Of a DNA stretch of 64,000 nucleotides, positions 8,989-20,899 are shown piece after piece. The position numbers and the translations under genes were made by a program. This DNA comes from Segnochrobactrum spirostomi (GTDB lineage Bacteria; Pseudomonadota; Alphaproteobacteria; Rhizobiales; Segnochrobactraceae): NCBI RefSeq assembly GCF_009600605.1, contig NZ_VWNA01000001.1:620001-684000 (forward strand). The letters run 5' to 3'. Position 1 is the stretch's first letter; the number at the start of each line of letters is the position of its first letter. Below the pieces are notes generated by a model, which was not told where the DNA came from, ran no database searches, and saw nothing but the letters and a program-made list of their open reading frames with translations.

Positions 8989-9651
8989 TCAGAAAACGAA
9001 GGCCTTGGGGCGTTCAAATCCGGGAAGCAGGTGAGTCGCCGCGTTGAAGGCGAATCGCGCGCTGACGCCGCCGGCGGAGCGCCCGTAGAGCCGCGCCTCG
9101 CCGGCGCCGCCGACGCCCTCGACGAGCACCATGCGGCCGTCGAGCGCGAGCTGGGAGGCGAGCGCCTCCGTCCCGGCCTCAACCGCACCGGCGACGATGA
9201 TCACATCATAGGGAGCCGCAGCGGACCAGCCGGCCGCGAGCGGGCCGACCACGCTCGTCACATTGCCGATGTCGAGCGACTGGAGGCGCTCGGCGGCGGC
9301 CGCCGACAGGGCGGCGTCCGAGTCGAGGCTGACGACCTCACGGGCGAGCTTGGCGACGATCGCCGTCTCGTAGCCGGACGCGCTGCCGATCACGAGCACC
9401 TTCTCGTCCGCGTCGATCAGTGCGAGCTGAAGCATCTTGGCGAAGGTTGCGGGACGCATCAGGTAGCGCGGCACGGGCTTCGCCGCGACCGGCACGTCCT
9501 CGTCCACATAAGCGAGCACCGACCGCTCCGGCGCGATGAAGCGCTCGCGCGGCACGCCGGCATAGGCACCGAGCACGTCATAATCGGTGACGTCGTTGGT
9601 ACGCAGCTGGCAATCGATCATCTTCTGCCGCAGGCCCAAGAAATCGACCAT
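8989..9651 (-). CDS. Protein-L-isoaspartate O-methyltransferase family protein (divergent)
   Basis: 220-residue SAM-dependent methyltransferase of the PCMT family. The SAM-binding motif I is 'VLVIGSASGYETA', and 'RERFIAPERSVLAYVDEDV' matches the N-terminal signature. Canonical Pcm carries a GQTIS-type substrate motif with a catalytic serine; here the equivalent stretch is 'KPVPRYLMRPATFAKML', as in the tolC-linked subgroup of Hyphomicrobiales. Repair of isoaspartyl residues is therefore doubtful and another substrate is possible. The start ATG at 9651 is the first homologous methionine. It has its own terminator upstream of tolC and is divergent from uvrA. Confidence 0.8.
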   Translation of the reverse strand: MVDFLGLRQKMIDCQLRTNDVTDYDVLGAYAGVPRERFIAPERSVLAYVDEDVPVAAKPVPRYLMRPATFAKMLQLALIDADEKVLVIGSASGYETAIVAKLAREVVSLDSDAALSAAAAERLQSLDIGNVTSVVGPLAAGWSAAAPYDVIIVAGAVEAGTEALASQLALDGRMVLVEGVGGAGEARLYGRSAGGVSARFAFNAATHLLPGFERPKAFVF

Positions 9652-9813
9652 CGAGCAATCCTTCGCGAGGGCTCGCGGCCGGGAGGGTGCCGCGACGCTT
9701 CATCCATCGGACTTGAATTACTTGAAGGTGCGACCCCGGCGCAAGCCGCCGCGTTGCGGTGGAGCCACCCGCGAGCCGCGCTTAGCGCATGGACCCGCGC
9801 ACCCGGCGGGTTT

Positions 9814-9828
9814 GTGCTTGCTTTGTTC
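9814..9828 (+). promoter_or_regulatory. Candidate SOS box (LexA operator) upstream of uvrA
   Basis: GTGC-TTGCTTT-GTTC matches the alphaproteobacterial LexA operator GTTC-N7-GTTC with one mismatch in the first half-site. It lies 97 bases before the uvrA ATG, a plausible promoter position. uvrA is a classic SOS gene, which raises the prior. Confidence 0.55.
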
Positions 9829-9925
9829 GCATTTCGCCCTAGTTTAAGGGCGGCTCGACGCCCCGGCGCCGCTCCCGGTCCGGCCTTCCGAGCCAGCTAG
9901 GCCTTTCCGCGCAAGGACGAAGACG

Positions 9926-12853
<2,928 letters not shown>

Positions 12854-12889
12854 GCCGACGCGATTTCCCTGCCTCCCCGGCCGGCATCA

Positions 12890-12923
12890 CGGGCGCCCCT
12901 CACCGGGCGCCCGACTTGTTTAT
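12890..12923 (+). terminator. Terminator of uvrA
   Basis: CGGGCGCCC and GGGCGCCCG form a perfect 9-bp stem with a 6-base loop, followed by ACTTGTTTAT. It begins 36 bases after the uvrA stop. Confidence 0.6.
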
Positions 12924-13134
12924 GCTGCACCGCACGCCCATTTGCCCGATTAGAGCTCACGAATTGCTCATTCATTGCGCTCTGCACAACGCGCATGGCT
13001 CCCATGCTGGCGGGACCCTGCCTCAATCGAGTGCAATCGCATAAATATAGGTCGTTCCCGAGAGGGCGCGGCGAGCCGGAGCGAAACGCTTCAGACGGTT
13101 TGCCCCCGCGGGATAAAAAGTCACAGGTGCTAAA

Positions 13135-13284
13135 ATGATCGACAACATTGTCAGCCGTTATCGCTCTTGGCGGAAGTATCGCGACACCTATGAGCAGCTG
13201 ATGCAGCTCAACAATCGCGAACTCGACGACCTCGGCATCTCCCGTTCGGAGATCCCGTCGATCGCCCGCCGCTCGGCCCGCTGA
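13135..13284 (+). CDS. DUF1127 micro-protein
   Basis: 49-residue protein. The N-terminal half is basic and amphipathic ('RYRSWRKYRDTYEQL') and is followed by the DUF1127 core 'MQLNNRELDDLGISRSEI'. DUF1127 proteins of this size are very common in alphaproteobacteria; some bind RNA or influence sRNA turnover and phosphate or stress physiology in Agrobacterium and Rhodobacter, but this copy's role is unknown. The ATG at 13135 follows an A-rich TAAA. A strong terminator ~100 bases downstream makes it a monocistronic transcript. The 280-base upstream region holds the uvrA terminator and then a moderately AT-rich promoter zone (GCATAAATATAGG at 13039-13051). Confidence 0.88.
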   Translation: MIDNIVSRYRSWRKYRDTYEQLMQLNNRELDDLGISRSEIPSIARRSAR

Positions 13285-13383
13285 GAATACCAGCGACCGA
13301 CTTCAAGATTACGGACGGCGCTGCGGTGCCGCCCGACCGAGATAGGGGCATAGCCCTCTTCCTTCTGGGCAATGTCCAGCTGT

Positions 13384-13422
13384 AACGCCTGCCGATCCTC
13401 CCGTCGGCAGGCGTTTTCGTTT
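13384..13422 (+). terminator. Strong rho-independent terminator after the DUF1127 gene
   Basis: AACGCCTGCCGA and TCGGCAGGCGTT form a perfect 12-bp stem with an 8-base loop, followed on the plus strand by TTCGTTTG, so the run is TTTTCGTTT including the stem end. The ~100-nt 3' UTR between the DUF1127 stop and this hairpin could itself be stable. Confidence 0.85.
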
Positions 13423-13514
13423 GTGCGGATCGTCGCGGATGGCGCGCCGCGTGGGCGCCGCTCGGTGACGGCGCCCAACGGGCAGGCAGCTCTGCCGAAA
13501 AATCGGTCCCGAGT

Positions 13515-14891
13515 TCAGTCCTTCGACGCGATCCGCTCGCGCGCGTCCCAGCCGCCGACCGCGTCCTCGGCGTCCGCCGGTGGCGGCGTCAGGCCGGCGA
13601 GCCGCAGCGTCCGCTCCAGCAGAACCTCGTAGATCGGCCGGCCTCCCAGGGCCTCGGCGACGATGTTCGCCGTCACGCAGGTCAGGATGACAGGCACGAG
13701 CAGGGTGTAGGCCCCGGTCAGCTCGGCCACCAGCACCATGCCGACGAGCGGCGCGCGGACGGTGGAGGAAAACAGCCCACCCATCGCGGCGATGGCGAAC
13801 GCGGCCTGAGCCCCTTCCGGCAGCGGCAGGGCGAGTTGGAGCACCGTCGCGTAGAGAAGCCCGATCGAGGTGGCGAGCGCGAGGATCGGCGCGAAGATGC
13901 CGCCCGGCACGCCGGTCGAATAGCTGAACATCGTCATGACGAAGCGGATCACGACGACGATCGCGAGCGCGGCGAGCGGCAGATTCTTCTGTGCCAGCGC
14001 GATGACGAGCACTTCGCCGCCCCCGGTCGCTTCGGGACGCAAGATCAGAAGCGCGCCGATTGCCGCGCCGACGACGAGGGGAACGAGATAAGGCGACCAG
14101 CGCCGGCCGATCTTGAGGGAGGTGTCGAGCGAGGCGATCAGCGCCTTGTTGAACAGGACGCCGACGACCCCGAGCACGATGCCGAGGCCGAAGAAGGCCG
14201 GCAGCCAGACGAGCGGCAATTTCGGGGCGAACATCTCGAGCGCCGGCGAGGTGCCGGTGATCAGTTCGCACACGACGGCGCTCGCGAAGGAGCCGAGGAT
14301 GACGGCCGTGTAGGTGCGGAAACCGTAGGGGAATTGCCGCCGCGTCTCCTCGATCACGAAGAGGATGGCGGCGAGCGGAGCGTTGAAGGCGGCGGCGAGG
14401 CCCGCGGCACCGCCTGCGGCGAGCAGGCCACGCGTATCCCGCACCGGCAGCCGGAACCAGTCCGAGGCCGCCTGCGCGACGGACGCGCCCATGTGGATGG
14501 TCGGCCCTTCACGCCCGGCGACGAGGCCGGACCCGAGCGCGAGCAGGCCGCCGACGAACTTGACCGGCAGGATGCGCTTCCAGCGCACCGTACGCAGCCC
14601 CTCCATCGCCCCCTCGATCTCCTGCACGCCCGAGCCCGCCGCCTCGGGGCAGAAGGTGCGCACCAGCCAGACCGCGGCGACGACCATGATCGCGGCCGTC
14701 ACCGACGAGGCGAGGATGAGGGAGCCGCCACTGAAGACCGGCTTCAGGTGCGTGATCCAGGAGGCGATGGCGACCGTTCCGAGGTGAAAGTAGGAGCCGA
14801 TCAGGCCCACGACGGCGCCGGCGGCGAGCGCAATGGCATAGTAGATCGCGTCCGACGGACGCGGCTCGGCCGGTTGTGCGGATTCTGACAC
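13515..14891 (-). CDS. ClC-family chloride/proton antiporter
   Basis: 458-residue integral membrane protein with ~10-12 hydrophobic helices. The chloride-binding signatures are all present: 'GSGVQEIEG', 'GREGPTIHMG' (the Glu is the external gate, equivalent to E148 of E. coli ClcA) and 'GGIFAP'. 'AAILFVIEE' retains the intracellular proton glutamate, so an exchanger rather than a passive channel is expected. There are no C-terminal CBS domains. I choose the GTG at 14891 with AGGAA upstream; 80 codons further upstream in frame are Arg/Pro-rich and non-homologous. Such transporters help in acid resistance. It stands alone, convergent with the DUF1127 gene. Confidence 0.9.
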   Translation of the reverse strand: MSESAQPAEPRPSDAIYYAIALAAGAVVGLIGSYFHLGTVAIASWITHLKPVFSGGSLILASSVTAAIMVVAAVWLVRTFCPEAAGSGVQEIEGAMEGLRTVRWKRILPVKFVGGLLALGSGLVAGREGPTIHMGASVAQAASDWFRLPVRDTRGLLAAGGAAGLAAAFNAPLAAILFVIEETRRQFPYGFRTYTAVILGSFASAVVCELITGTSPALEMFAPKLPLVWLPAFFGLGIVLGVVGVLFNKALIASLDTSLKIGRRWSPYLVPLVVGAAIGALLILRPEATGGGEVLVIALAQKNLPLAALAIVVVIRFVMTMFSYSTGVPGGIFAPILALATSIGLLYATVLQLALPLPEGAQAAFAIAAMGGLFSSTVRAPLVGMVLVAELTGAYTLLVPVILTCVTANIVAEALGGRPIYEVLLERTLRLAGLTPPPADAEDAVGGWDARERIASKD

Positions 14892-15388
14892 GAACGCTGT
14901 TCCTGTGGTCTCGGGAGGTCTGCAAGATGAACGTCCCCCGCCTCCGGGCTTAGCGGATGGCGGCGGGCCACCGCAAGCCGATTGCGCGGCCGTCGCCCGG
15001 CCGGGAAAGACAGGCGATGGATGCGGCCAGCGGGCGTGCGGTCGTGTCTCCAAAGCGACACTTGCTTGCGGCGGGCTTGAGAAAGTCGCGATTTGTCGAG
15101 TGAAGACATTGACTTTCAGGCGCATAACCATATTTTGCGCCCTGTAGATCGGGCGCGATGGGCGCTCGACGTGGGTATCGGCGTATCACGCGGCCGTCTC
15201 TCTCCCGGCGCCGTCGCGATGTTCTGTTGGAACCGAAGCCTCCCGGCGATCCCGGTTCGCTTGCCGACGATAAAATCCGGCATCGAACCCTGGATGTATC
15301 AGCCTGCTGGCGGTCTCGATAGCGCGTGGCGGCGACCAATCCGTCGGAGCGAACCGCACAGCCCTACCCCGAGCGACCAACGGGTTCA
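14892..15388. other. Divergent upstream region of the ClC gene and the DEAD-box helicase
   Basis: About 500 bases without a supported gene. It holds a good rightward promoter candidate (15109-15136), a small hairpin GCGCCC/GGGCGC at 15137-15156, and then a ~230-base potential 5' leader of the helicase gene. A GTG at 15326 in frame with the helicase would add 21 residues. No known riboswitch class is recognised. Confidence 0.45.
15109..15136 (+). promoter_or_regulatory. Candidate housekeeping promoter of the DEAD-box helicase gene
   Basis: TTGACT (15109-15114), a 16-base spacer and TATTTT (15131-15136) resemble a sigma-70-type promoter. It would give a 5' UTR of roughly 240 bases before the ATG at 15389, reminiscent of cold-shock helicase genes with long regulatory leaders. 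Confidence 0.5.
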
Positions 15389-16933
<1,545 letters not shown>

Positions 16934-17046
16934 GCCCGCCTCTCCACCGCGTTCCACCTGCCATTTTCACCGCCCGTTAACGCTGTTTTCCTAGCCTGAA
17001 GCTCGGGCGGACCGACGGGGTCCGCCGCGATTCAAGGGCGAGCGGC

Positions 17047-18033
17047 ATGAGCGAGGCGGGTCGGACGCAACGGGACGAGATCACGTCCACCGTCGAGAGC
17101 CCCGACGAGGCCGCCGAACATGCCGGCCTCAACCCCGCCCTTGCCGCCGCCTTCTCCGCGATCGACGACGCCCGCGCCGAATTGCTCGGCTACACCGCGA
17201 AGGCACAGGAAGACCCGTCGCAGCCGCGCCACGCGCGCGACGACGCCGCGCTGGTGGGTGGGCGCGGCCTCGCCACCGCGGTTGCCGCGCTCGCGGAGGC
17301 GCTCGAAGACGATCTGGCGACACTGACCCGCTTCCGCGCCACCGTCCTCACCGACGTCCTGCATCACCTCGAAGACGTGCGTCCGGGCGATGCCCGCCCG
17401 CTCGGCGAGCGAATGCGGCTCGAGATCGATGCCGCGCTCGCCGCCCACGGCCGCGTGGGCACCCTCCTCGCGCGGGAGCGTGCCCGTATCGCCGAACTGT
17501 TCCCCCGTGCTGCCGACGAATTGCCCGGGCGCGACGCCTTCGAACGGGCACTCGCCGCCGGCATCGCCCATGCTCACGCGGAGGGCCGCCGCCTCTCGGT
17601 GCTGATCGTGTCGCTCGACCGGATGGGCCTCCTCACCGCGGAATATGGACCGGAGGTCGGCGTCGAGATCCGCACCGCGGCGGGCCGCGCCATCGAGGCG
17701 TGCTTCCACGAATTCGGTCTCTCCTATCTCCATGGCGGCGACACCTTCGCGGTAATCCTGCCGGACATGCCACTGCGCCAGGCGGTGGCGGTCGCCGAGA
17801 ACCTGCGCCGCACCGTGTCGGCGAAGACCTTGATCCGCCGCTCGTCGGCGACCCCGCTCGGCCGCCTGTCGCTCTCGATCGGCGCCGCGGCGCTCGGGGA
17901 AACGGACGAATCCGCCGCTCTGCTCGCCCGTGCCGCCCGCTGCCTGGGCGATGCCCAATGGTGCGGCGGCAACCGGGTCGTCTGCGAGACCGACCCCGAA
18001 CCGAGCGTGACCAAGCGCTACGCCGTCGGCTGA
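17047..18033 (+). CDS. Degenerate GGDEF-domain protein
   Basis: 328 residues. The first ~155 are an Ala/Arg/Glu-rich helical region without a recognised sensor domain. Residues ~158-310 match a GGDEF domain, from 'LPGRDAFERALAAGIAHA' through 'LIVSLDRMG' to the active-site loop, which reads His-Gly-Gly-Asp-Thr-Phe (229-234) instead of GG[DE]EF. The fourth residue of the loop, a metal-coordinating Glu in active cyclases, is Thr. I see no RxxD inhibitory site before it. Diguanylate cyclase activity is therefore unlikely; GTP or c-di-GMP binding or a structural role is possible. It overlaps the convergent TfoX_N gene by 16 bases. Confidence 0.75.
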   Translation: MSEAGRTQRDEITSTVESPDEAAEHAGLNPALAAAFSAIDDARAELLGYTAKAQEDPSQPRHARDDAALVGGRGLATAVAALAEALEDDLATLTRFRATVLTDVLHHLEDVRPGDARPLGERMRLEIDAALAAHGRVGTLLARERARIAELFPRAADELPGRDAFERALAAGIAHAHAEGRRLSVLIVSLDRMGLLTAEYGPEVGVEIRTAAGRAIEACFHEFGLSYLHGGDTFAVILPDMPLRQAVAVAENLRRTVSAKTLIRRSSATPLGRLSLSIGAAALGETDESAALLARAARCLGDAQWCGGNRVVCETDPEPSVTKRYAVG

Positions 18034-18428
18034 CCGGAGCCGGGCGTCGTCTTGGATTTGGGTCGCTTGGCCGGGCCGCGCGGCTTCGGCGGCCCCTTCG
18101 CGGCCTTGGCGGCCTCCGCCCGCAGCGAGGCGCCGCGGGCGCGTTCGATCCAGGGCCGGAGCGCCTCCGCGTCGTCGAACGCCGCCTCCGGGCAGCGCCA
18201 ATAAGGCAGCCGTACCACCCGCCCCTTCGCCTCGTAGACGAATTGGTCGAGCCCCTCGTCCCGGAAGGCGTCCTCCGTGACCGCATCGGCCTTCAGATAG
18301 ACCACCTCGCCGATCTCGAGCGCGACGACGAGGCCGTCGAGATAGATCGCCCGGCCGCCGAACATCCGCTTGAGGCGGACGCGGCCGAATGGGCCGAACA
18401 CTTCGAACAGAAAGTCCTCATCGAGCAT
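18018..18428 (-). CDS. TfoX N-terminal domain protein
   Basis: 136-residue cytoplasmic protein. 'FGRVRLKRMFGGRAIYLDG', 'VYLKADAVTEDAF' and 'YWRCPEAAFDDAEALRPW' are the TfoX_N (Sxy N-terminal) pattern. The last ~30 residues are Lys/Pro/Ala-rich. In gammaproteobacteria Sxy/TfoX activates competence genes with CRP, but stand-alone TfoX_N proteins in alphaproteobacteria have no established role. The ATG at 18428 has GAGGCT upstream; a GTG at 18464 is an alternative start adding 12 residues. The 3' end overlaps the GGDEF gene by 16 bases tail to tail. Confidence 0.8.
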   Translation of the reverse strand: MLDEDFLFEVFGPFGRVRLKRMFGGRAIYLDGLVVALEIGEVVYLKADAVTEDAFRDEGLDQFVYEAKGRVVRLPYWRCPEAAFDDAEALRPWIERARGASLRAEAAKAAKGPPKPRGPAKRPKSKTTPGSGQPTA

Positions 18429-18533
18429 CGGTAGCCTCGCGAGCCTGATGACGCGATCCCGCACGGCGCGGATGGGTCACCGGCACCGCCGATCTTCGAC
18501 CGGCGGCGCCGCAGGCTCAAGAGGCGGCCTCCC

Positions 18534-19598
18534 TTATGCCGCGACCGCCGGCAGCGGACCGACATAGCGCGATTGCGGGCGGATGATGCGCCCACGCGCC
18601 TCCTGCTCGCGGACATGGGCGAGCCAGCCGGCGGTGCGTCCGGCGGCGAACAGCGCGGTGAAGCCGGCCCGCGGCACCCCGAGGGCATCGAGCAGGAGCG
18701 CCGTGTAGAACTCGACATTGGTGTCGAGCCGCCGCCCCGCCTTGCGGCGTTCGAGGGCGGCGAGCGCGGCCGCCTCCACCGCCTCGGCGAGCGTCAGCCG
18801 CGCGCTCCGTCCGCCGAGGCGGGCGAGCGCTGCCTTGAGCACGTCGGCGCGCGGGTCGCGCACCCGGTAGATGCGGTGGCCGAAGCCCATCAGGCGGCGG
18901 CCGGCATCGAGCTCCGCCGCGACCCAGGCGGGGGCGTTCTCCGGCAGGCCGACCGCGTCGAGCATGTCGAGCACCGGTCCGGGCGCGCCACCGTGGAGCG
19001 GTCCTTCCAACGCGCAGAGGCCGGCGATCAACGCCGCCGCCGGCCCGGCCGCGGTCGAGGCGACGACGCGGGCGGCGAAGGTCGAGGCGTTGAGGCCGTG
19101 GTCGAGGATGGTCACCAGATAGGCATCGAGCGCTGCGGCCTCCGCCGCCGCGACCGGCCGGCCGCGGATCATGCGCAGGAGATCGGCAGCGTGGCCGAGG
19201 CTCGGATCGGGCCGCACCGCCTTCCCCGCGATCGCGAACGCCGCCGCGACGCCGGCAGCGGCGAGGAGGCGCACGGCGACGGGAGCCTCCATCGTCGGCA
19301 GCCCGGCGAGGAGGAACCGCATCGCCGGAACCGGCGCCAGGGCACGGGTCGCGGGCACGAGCGGTGCGAGCCGGTCGTAGGCCTCGAGCCGGGCCGCGCC
19401 GAGGGCGCGCGCCAGACCCTCCGCCGGAAGGTCGATCAGGCCGTCCCACAACAGGGCGGTCGCCTGTTCGAACGGCACATGGCCGACCAGGGTCTCGATG
19501 TCGTGGCCGCGCACGACGAGACGGCCGGCCTCGCCGTCGACGTGGCTCAGAACCGTCTCGGCGGCGACGACATCGTCCAATCCAATGGCTGCTGGCAT
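18534..19598 (-). CDS. Citrate synthase family protein with an altered active-site acid
   Basis: 354-residue member of the citrate/2-methylcitrate synthase family, which condenses an acyl-CoA with a 2-oxoacid. The N-terminus shows 'AAETVLSHVDGEAGRL' and 'GHDIETL'. Conserved histidines are at 167 ('DHGLNAST'), 202 ('PLHGG') and 241 ('MGFGHR'). The catalytic Asp of the usual NVDFYSG is Glu296 here ('TNVEFYTA'), and the Asn after HGGA is Pro. So it is a divergent paralogue, not the housekeeping GltA, and its activity is uncertain. It starts at ATG 19598 and is divergently transcribed from an HTH-fused citrate synthase 109 bases away, which argues for a shared control region and a joint function. 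Confidence 0.85.
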   Translation of the reverse strand: MPAAIGLDDVVAAETVLSHVDGEAGRLVVRGHDIETLVGHVPFEQATALLWDGLIDLPAEGLARALGAARLEAYDRLAPLVPATRALAPVPAMRFLLAGLPTMEAPVAVRLLAAAGVAAAFAIAGKAVRPDPSLGHAADLLRMIRGRPVAAAEAAALDAYLVTILDHGLNASTFAARVVASTAAGPAAALIAGLCALEGPLHGGAPGPVLDMLDAVGLPENAPAWVAAELDAGRRLMGFGHRIYRVRDPRADVLKAALARLGGRSARLTLAEAVEAAALAALERRKAGRRLDTNVEFYTALLLDALGVPRAGFTALFAAGRTAGWLAHVREQEARGRIIRPQSRYVGPLPAVAA

Positions 19599-19640
19599 TT
19601 CAGAGGTCTCCTCAACAACGGGGAGACGATCGATCGAGCT

Positions 19641-19674
19641 TGATTGAGCGTCAATCTTGAATCAATATATCAAT
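19641..19674. promoter_or_regulatory. AT-rich repeat region between the two citrate synthase genes (putative operator)
   Basis: Within the 109-base divergent spacer lies a block much richer in A/T than its surroundings. It has a palindrome ATTGA-GCG-TCAAT (19643-19655) and two further TCAAT copies starting at 19662 and 19670. The block overlaps the expected promoters of both genes. The rightward product carries an N-terminal HTH, so autoregulation through these repeats is a reasonable inference. Confidence 0.5.
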
Positions 19675-19707
19675 ATTCCAGCCATCCTCGAACGGCGCGC
19701 GAGCTTC

Positions 19708-20892
19708 ATGGATCAAGCCCTTTCAGACAAAGACTATATCGACGCGACCGCCGCCTCGGCGAAGCTCGCGGTCAGCCGCGCGACCCTCTACGCCTATGTG
19801 AGCCGTGGCCAGATTCGCACTGCGCCGCACCCGGACGATCCCCGCGGGCGGCTCTATTCCGTCGCCGATATCGAGACCCTGATCCGCCGCAAGACCGAGC
19901 GCAAGCCGCGCATCGCCGCGGCCCGCGCGCTCGATTGGGGCCTGCCGGTGCTGACGACCGGCATCAGCCGCATCGCGGACGGCCGCCTGTTCTACCGCGA
20001 CCGCGACGCCACGCGGCTCGCCGAGCAGGACGATCTCGAAGCCGTCGCCGCCCGACTGTGGGAGAGCGGCGAGACACGCTTCGCGGAGGCGTCCTACGAG
20101 GTCGCGGCGATGACCGGCTGGGTCCTCCCGGCCGAGGCGATCGAGGGCATGAGCGCGACCGAGCGCGCGACCCTCCTCCTCGCCCGCATCGCGCCACTCG
20201 ACACGCCGGGCGGCCGCGACGCGCTGAAGCGCGCCCGGCTCGTGCTCGGCATCGCGGCGGCGGCGGTCGAGGGACGTCTCAAGCCGGGCGTCCCGCTCCA
20301 CGAGGGGTTGGCGCTCGCCTGGGGCCGGCCCGACGCCGCCGACGCGATCCGCCGCGCCCTGGTGCTCTGCGCCGACCACGAGCTCAACGCCTCGACCTTC
20401 GCGGTCCGCGTCACAGCCTCGACGGGCGCCTCGCTCACGGCCTGCCTGATCGCGGGGCTCCAGGCCCTGAGCGGGCCGCGCCACGGCGGCATGACGGCGC
20501 GCGTCACCGCCTTGTTCGACGAAATGATCGGGGTCGGCGATGGCGTCGTCGCCGTGCGGGAGCGCCTCAGGCGCGGCGATCCCCTGCCGGGCTTCGGCCA
20601 CCCGCTCTATCCCGATGGCGATCCCCGGGCGACGGCACTCCTCGCCGCCTATCCGCCGCCGCCGATCCTCGCCAACGGGATCGCGGAAGGCGCCGCCGCG
20701 ACGCATTTGAAGCCGACGCTCGACGTCGCGCTCGCCACGATCGAGCGGCTCTACGGGCTGCCCCGCGGCAGCGGCCTCGCGCTGTTCGCGATCGGCCGCA
20801 GCGTCGGCTGGATCGCCCACGCGACCGAACAGCAGGCGAGCGGCCTCCTGATCCGCCCGCGCGCCGATCATCCCGATCCGGCGGCGTTGTGA
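19708..20892 (+). CDS. Citrate synthase family protein with N-terminal MerR-like helix-turn-helix
   Basis: 394 residues from the ATG at 19708 (a TTG at 19657 would add 17). Residues ~9-62 form an excisionase/MerR-like HTH ('YIDATAASAKLAVSRATLYA', then 'GRLYSVADIETLIRR'). The rest is a citrate synthase fold: 'GISRIADGRLFYRDRD', His224 ('DHELNAST'), His259 ('PRHGG'), His298 ('PGFGHP') and Asp339 ('TLDVALA') keep the catalytic histidines and aspartate, and 'GRSVGWIAHATEQ' is the C-terminal signature. It may be an enzyme that also binds DNA, or a regulator sensing acyl-CoA or oxaloacetate. Its divergent partner lacks the catalytic Asp, so the two could form a hetero-oligomer. Genes of this build are known in rhizobia but I know of no defined role. 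Confidence 0.88.
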   Translation: MDQALSDKDYIDATAASAKLAVSRATLYAYVSRGQIRTAPHPDDPRGRLYSVADIETLIRRKTERKPRIAAARALDWGLPVLTTGISRIADGRLFYRDRDATRLAEQDDLEAVAARLWESGETRFAEASYEVAAMTGWVLPAEAIEGMSATERATLLLARIAPLDTPGGRDALKRARLVLGIAAAAVEGRLKPGVPLHEGLALAWGRPDAADAIRRALVLCADHELNASTFAVRVTASTGASLTACLIAGLQALSGPRHGGMTARVTALFDEMIGVGDGVVAVRERLRRGDPLPGFGHPLYPDGDPRATALLAAYPPPPILANGIAEGAAATHLKPTLDVALATIERLYGLPRGSGLALFAIGRSVGWIAHATEQQASGLLIRPRADHPDPAAL

Positions 20893-20899
20893 GCGGCGC

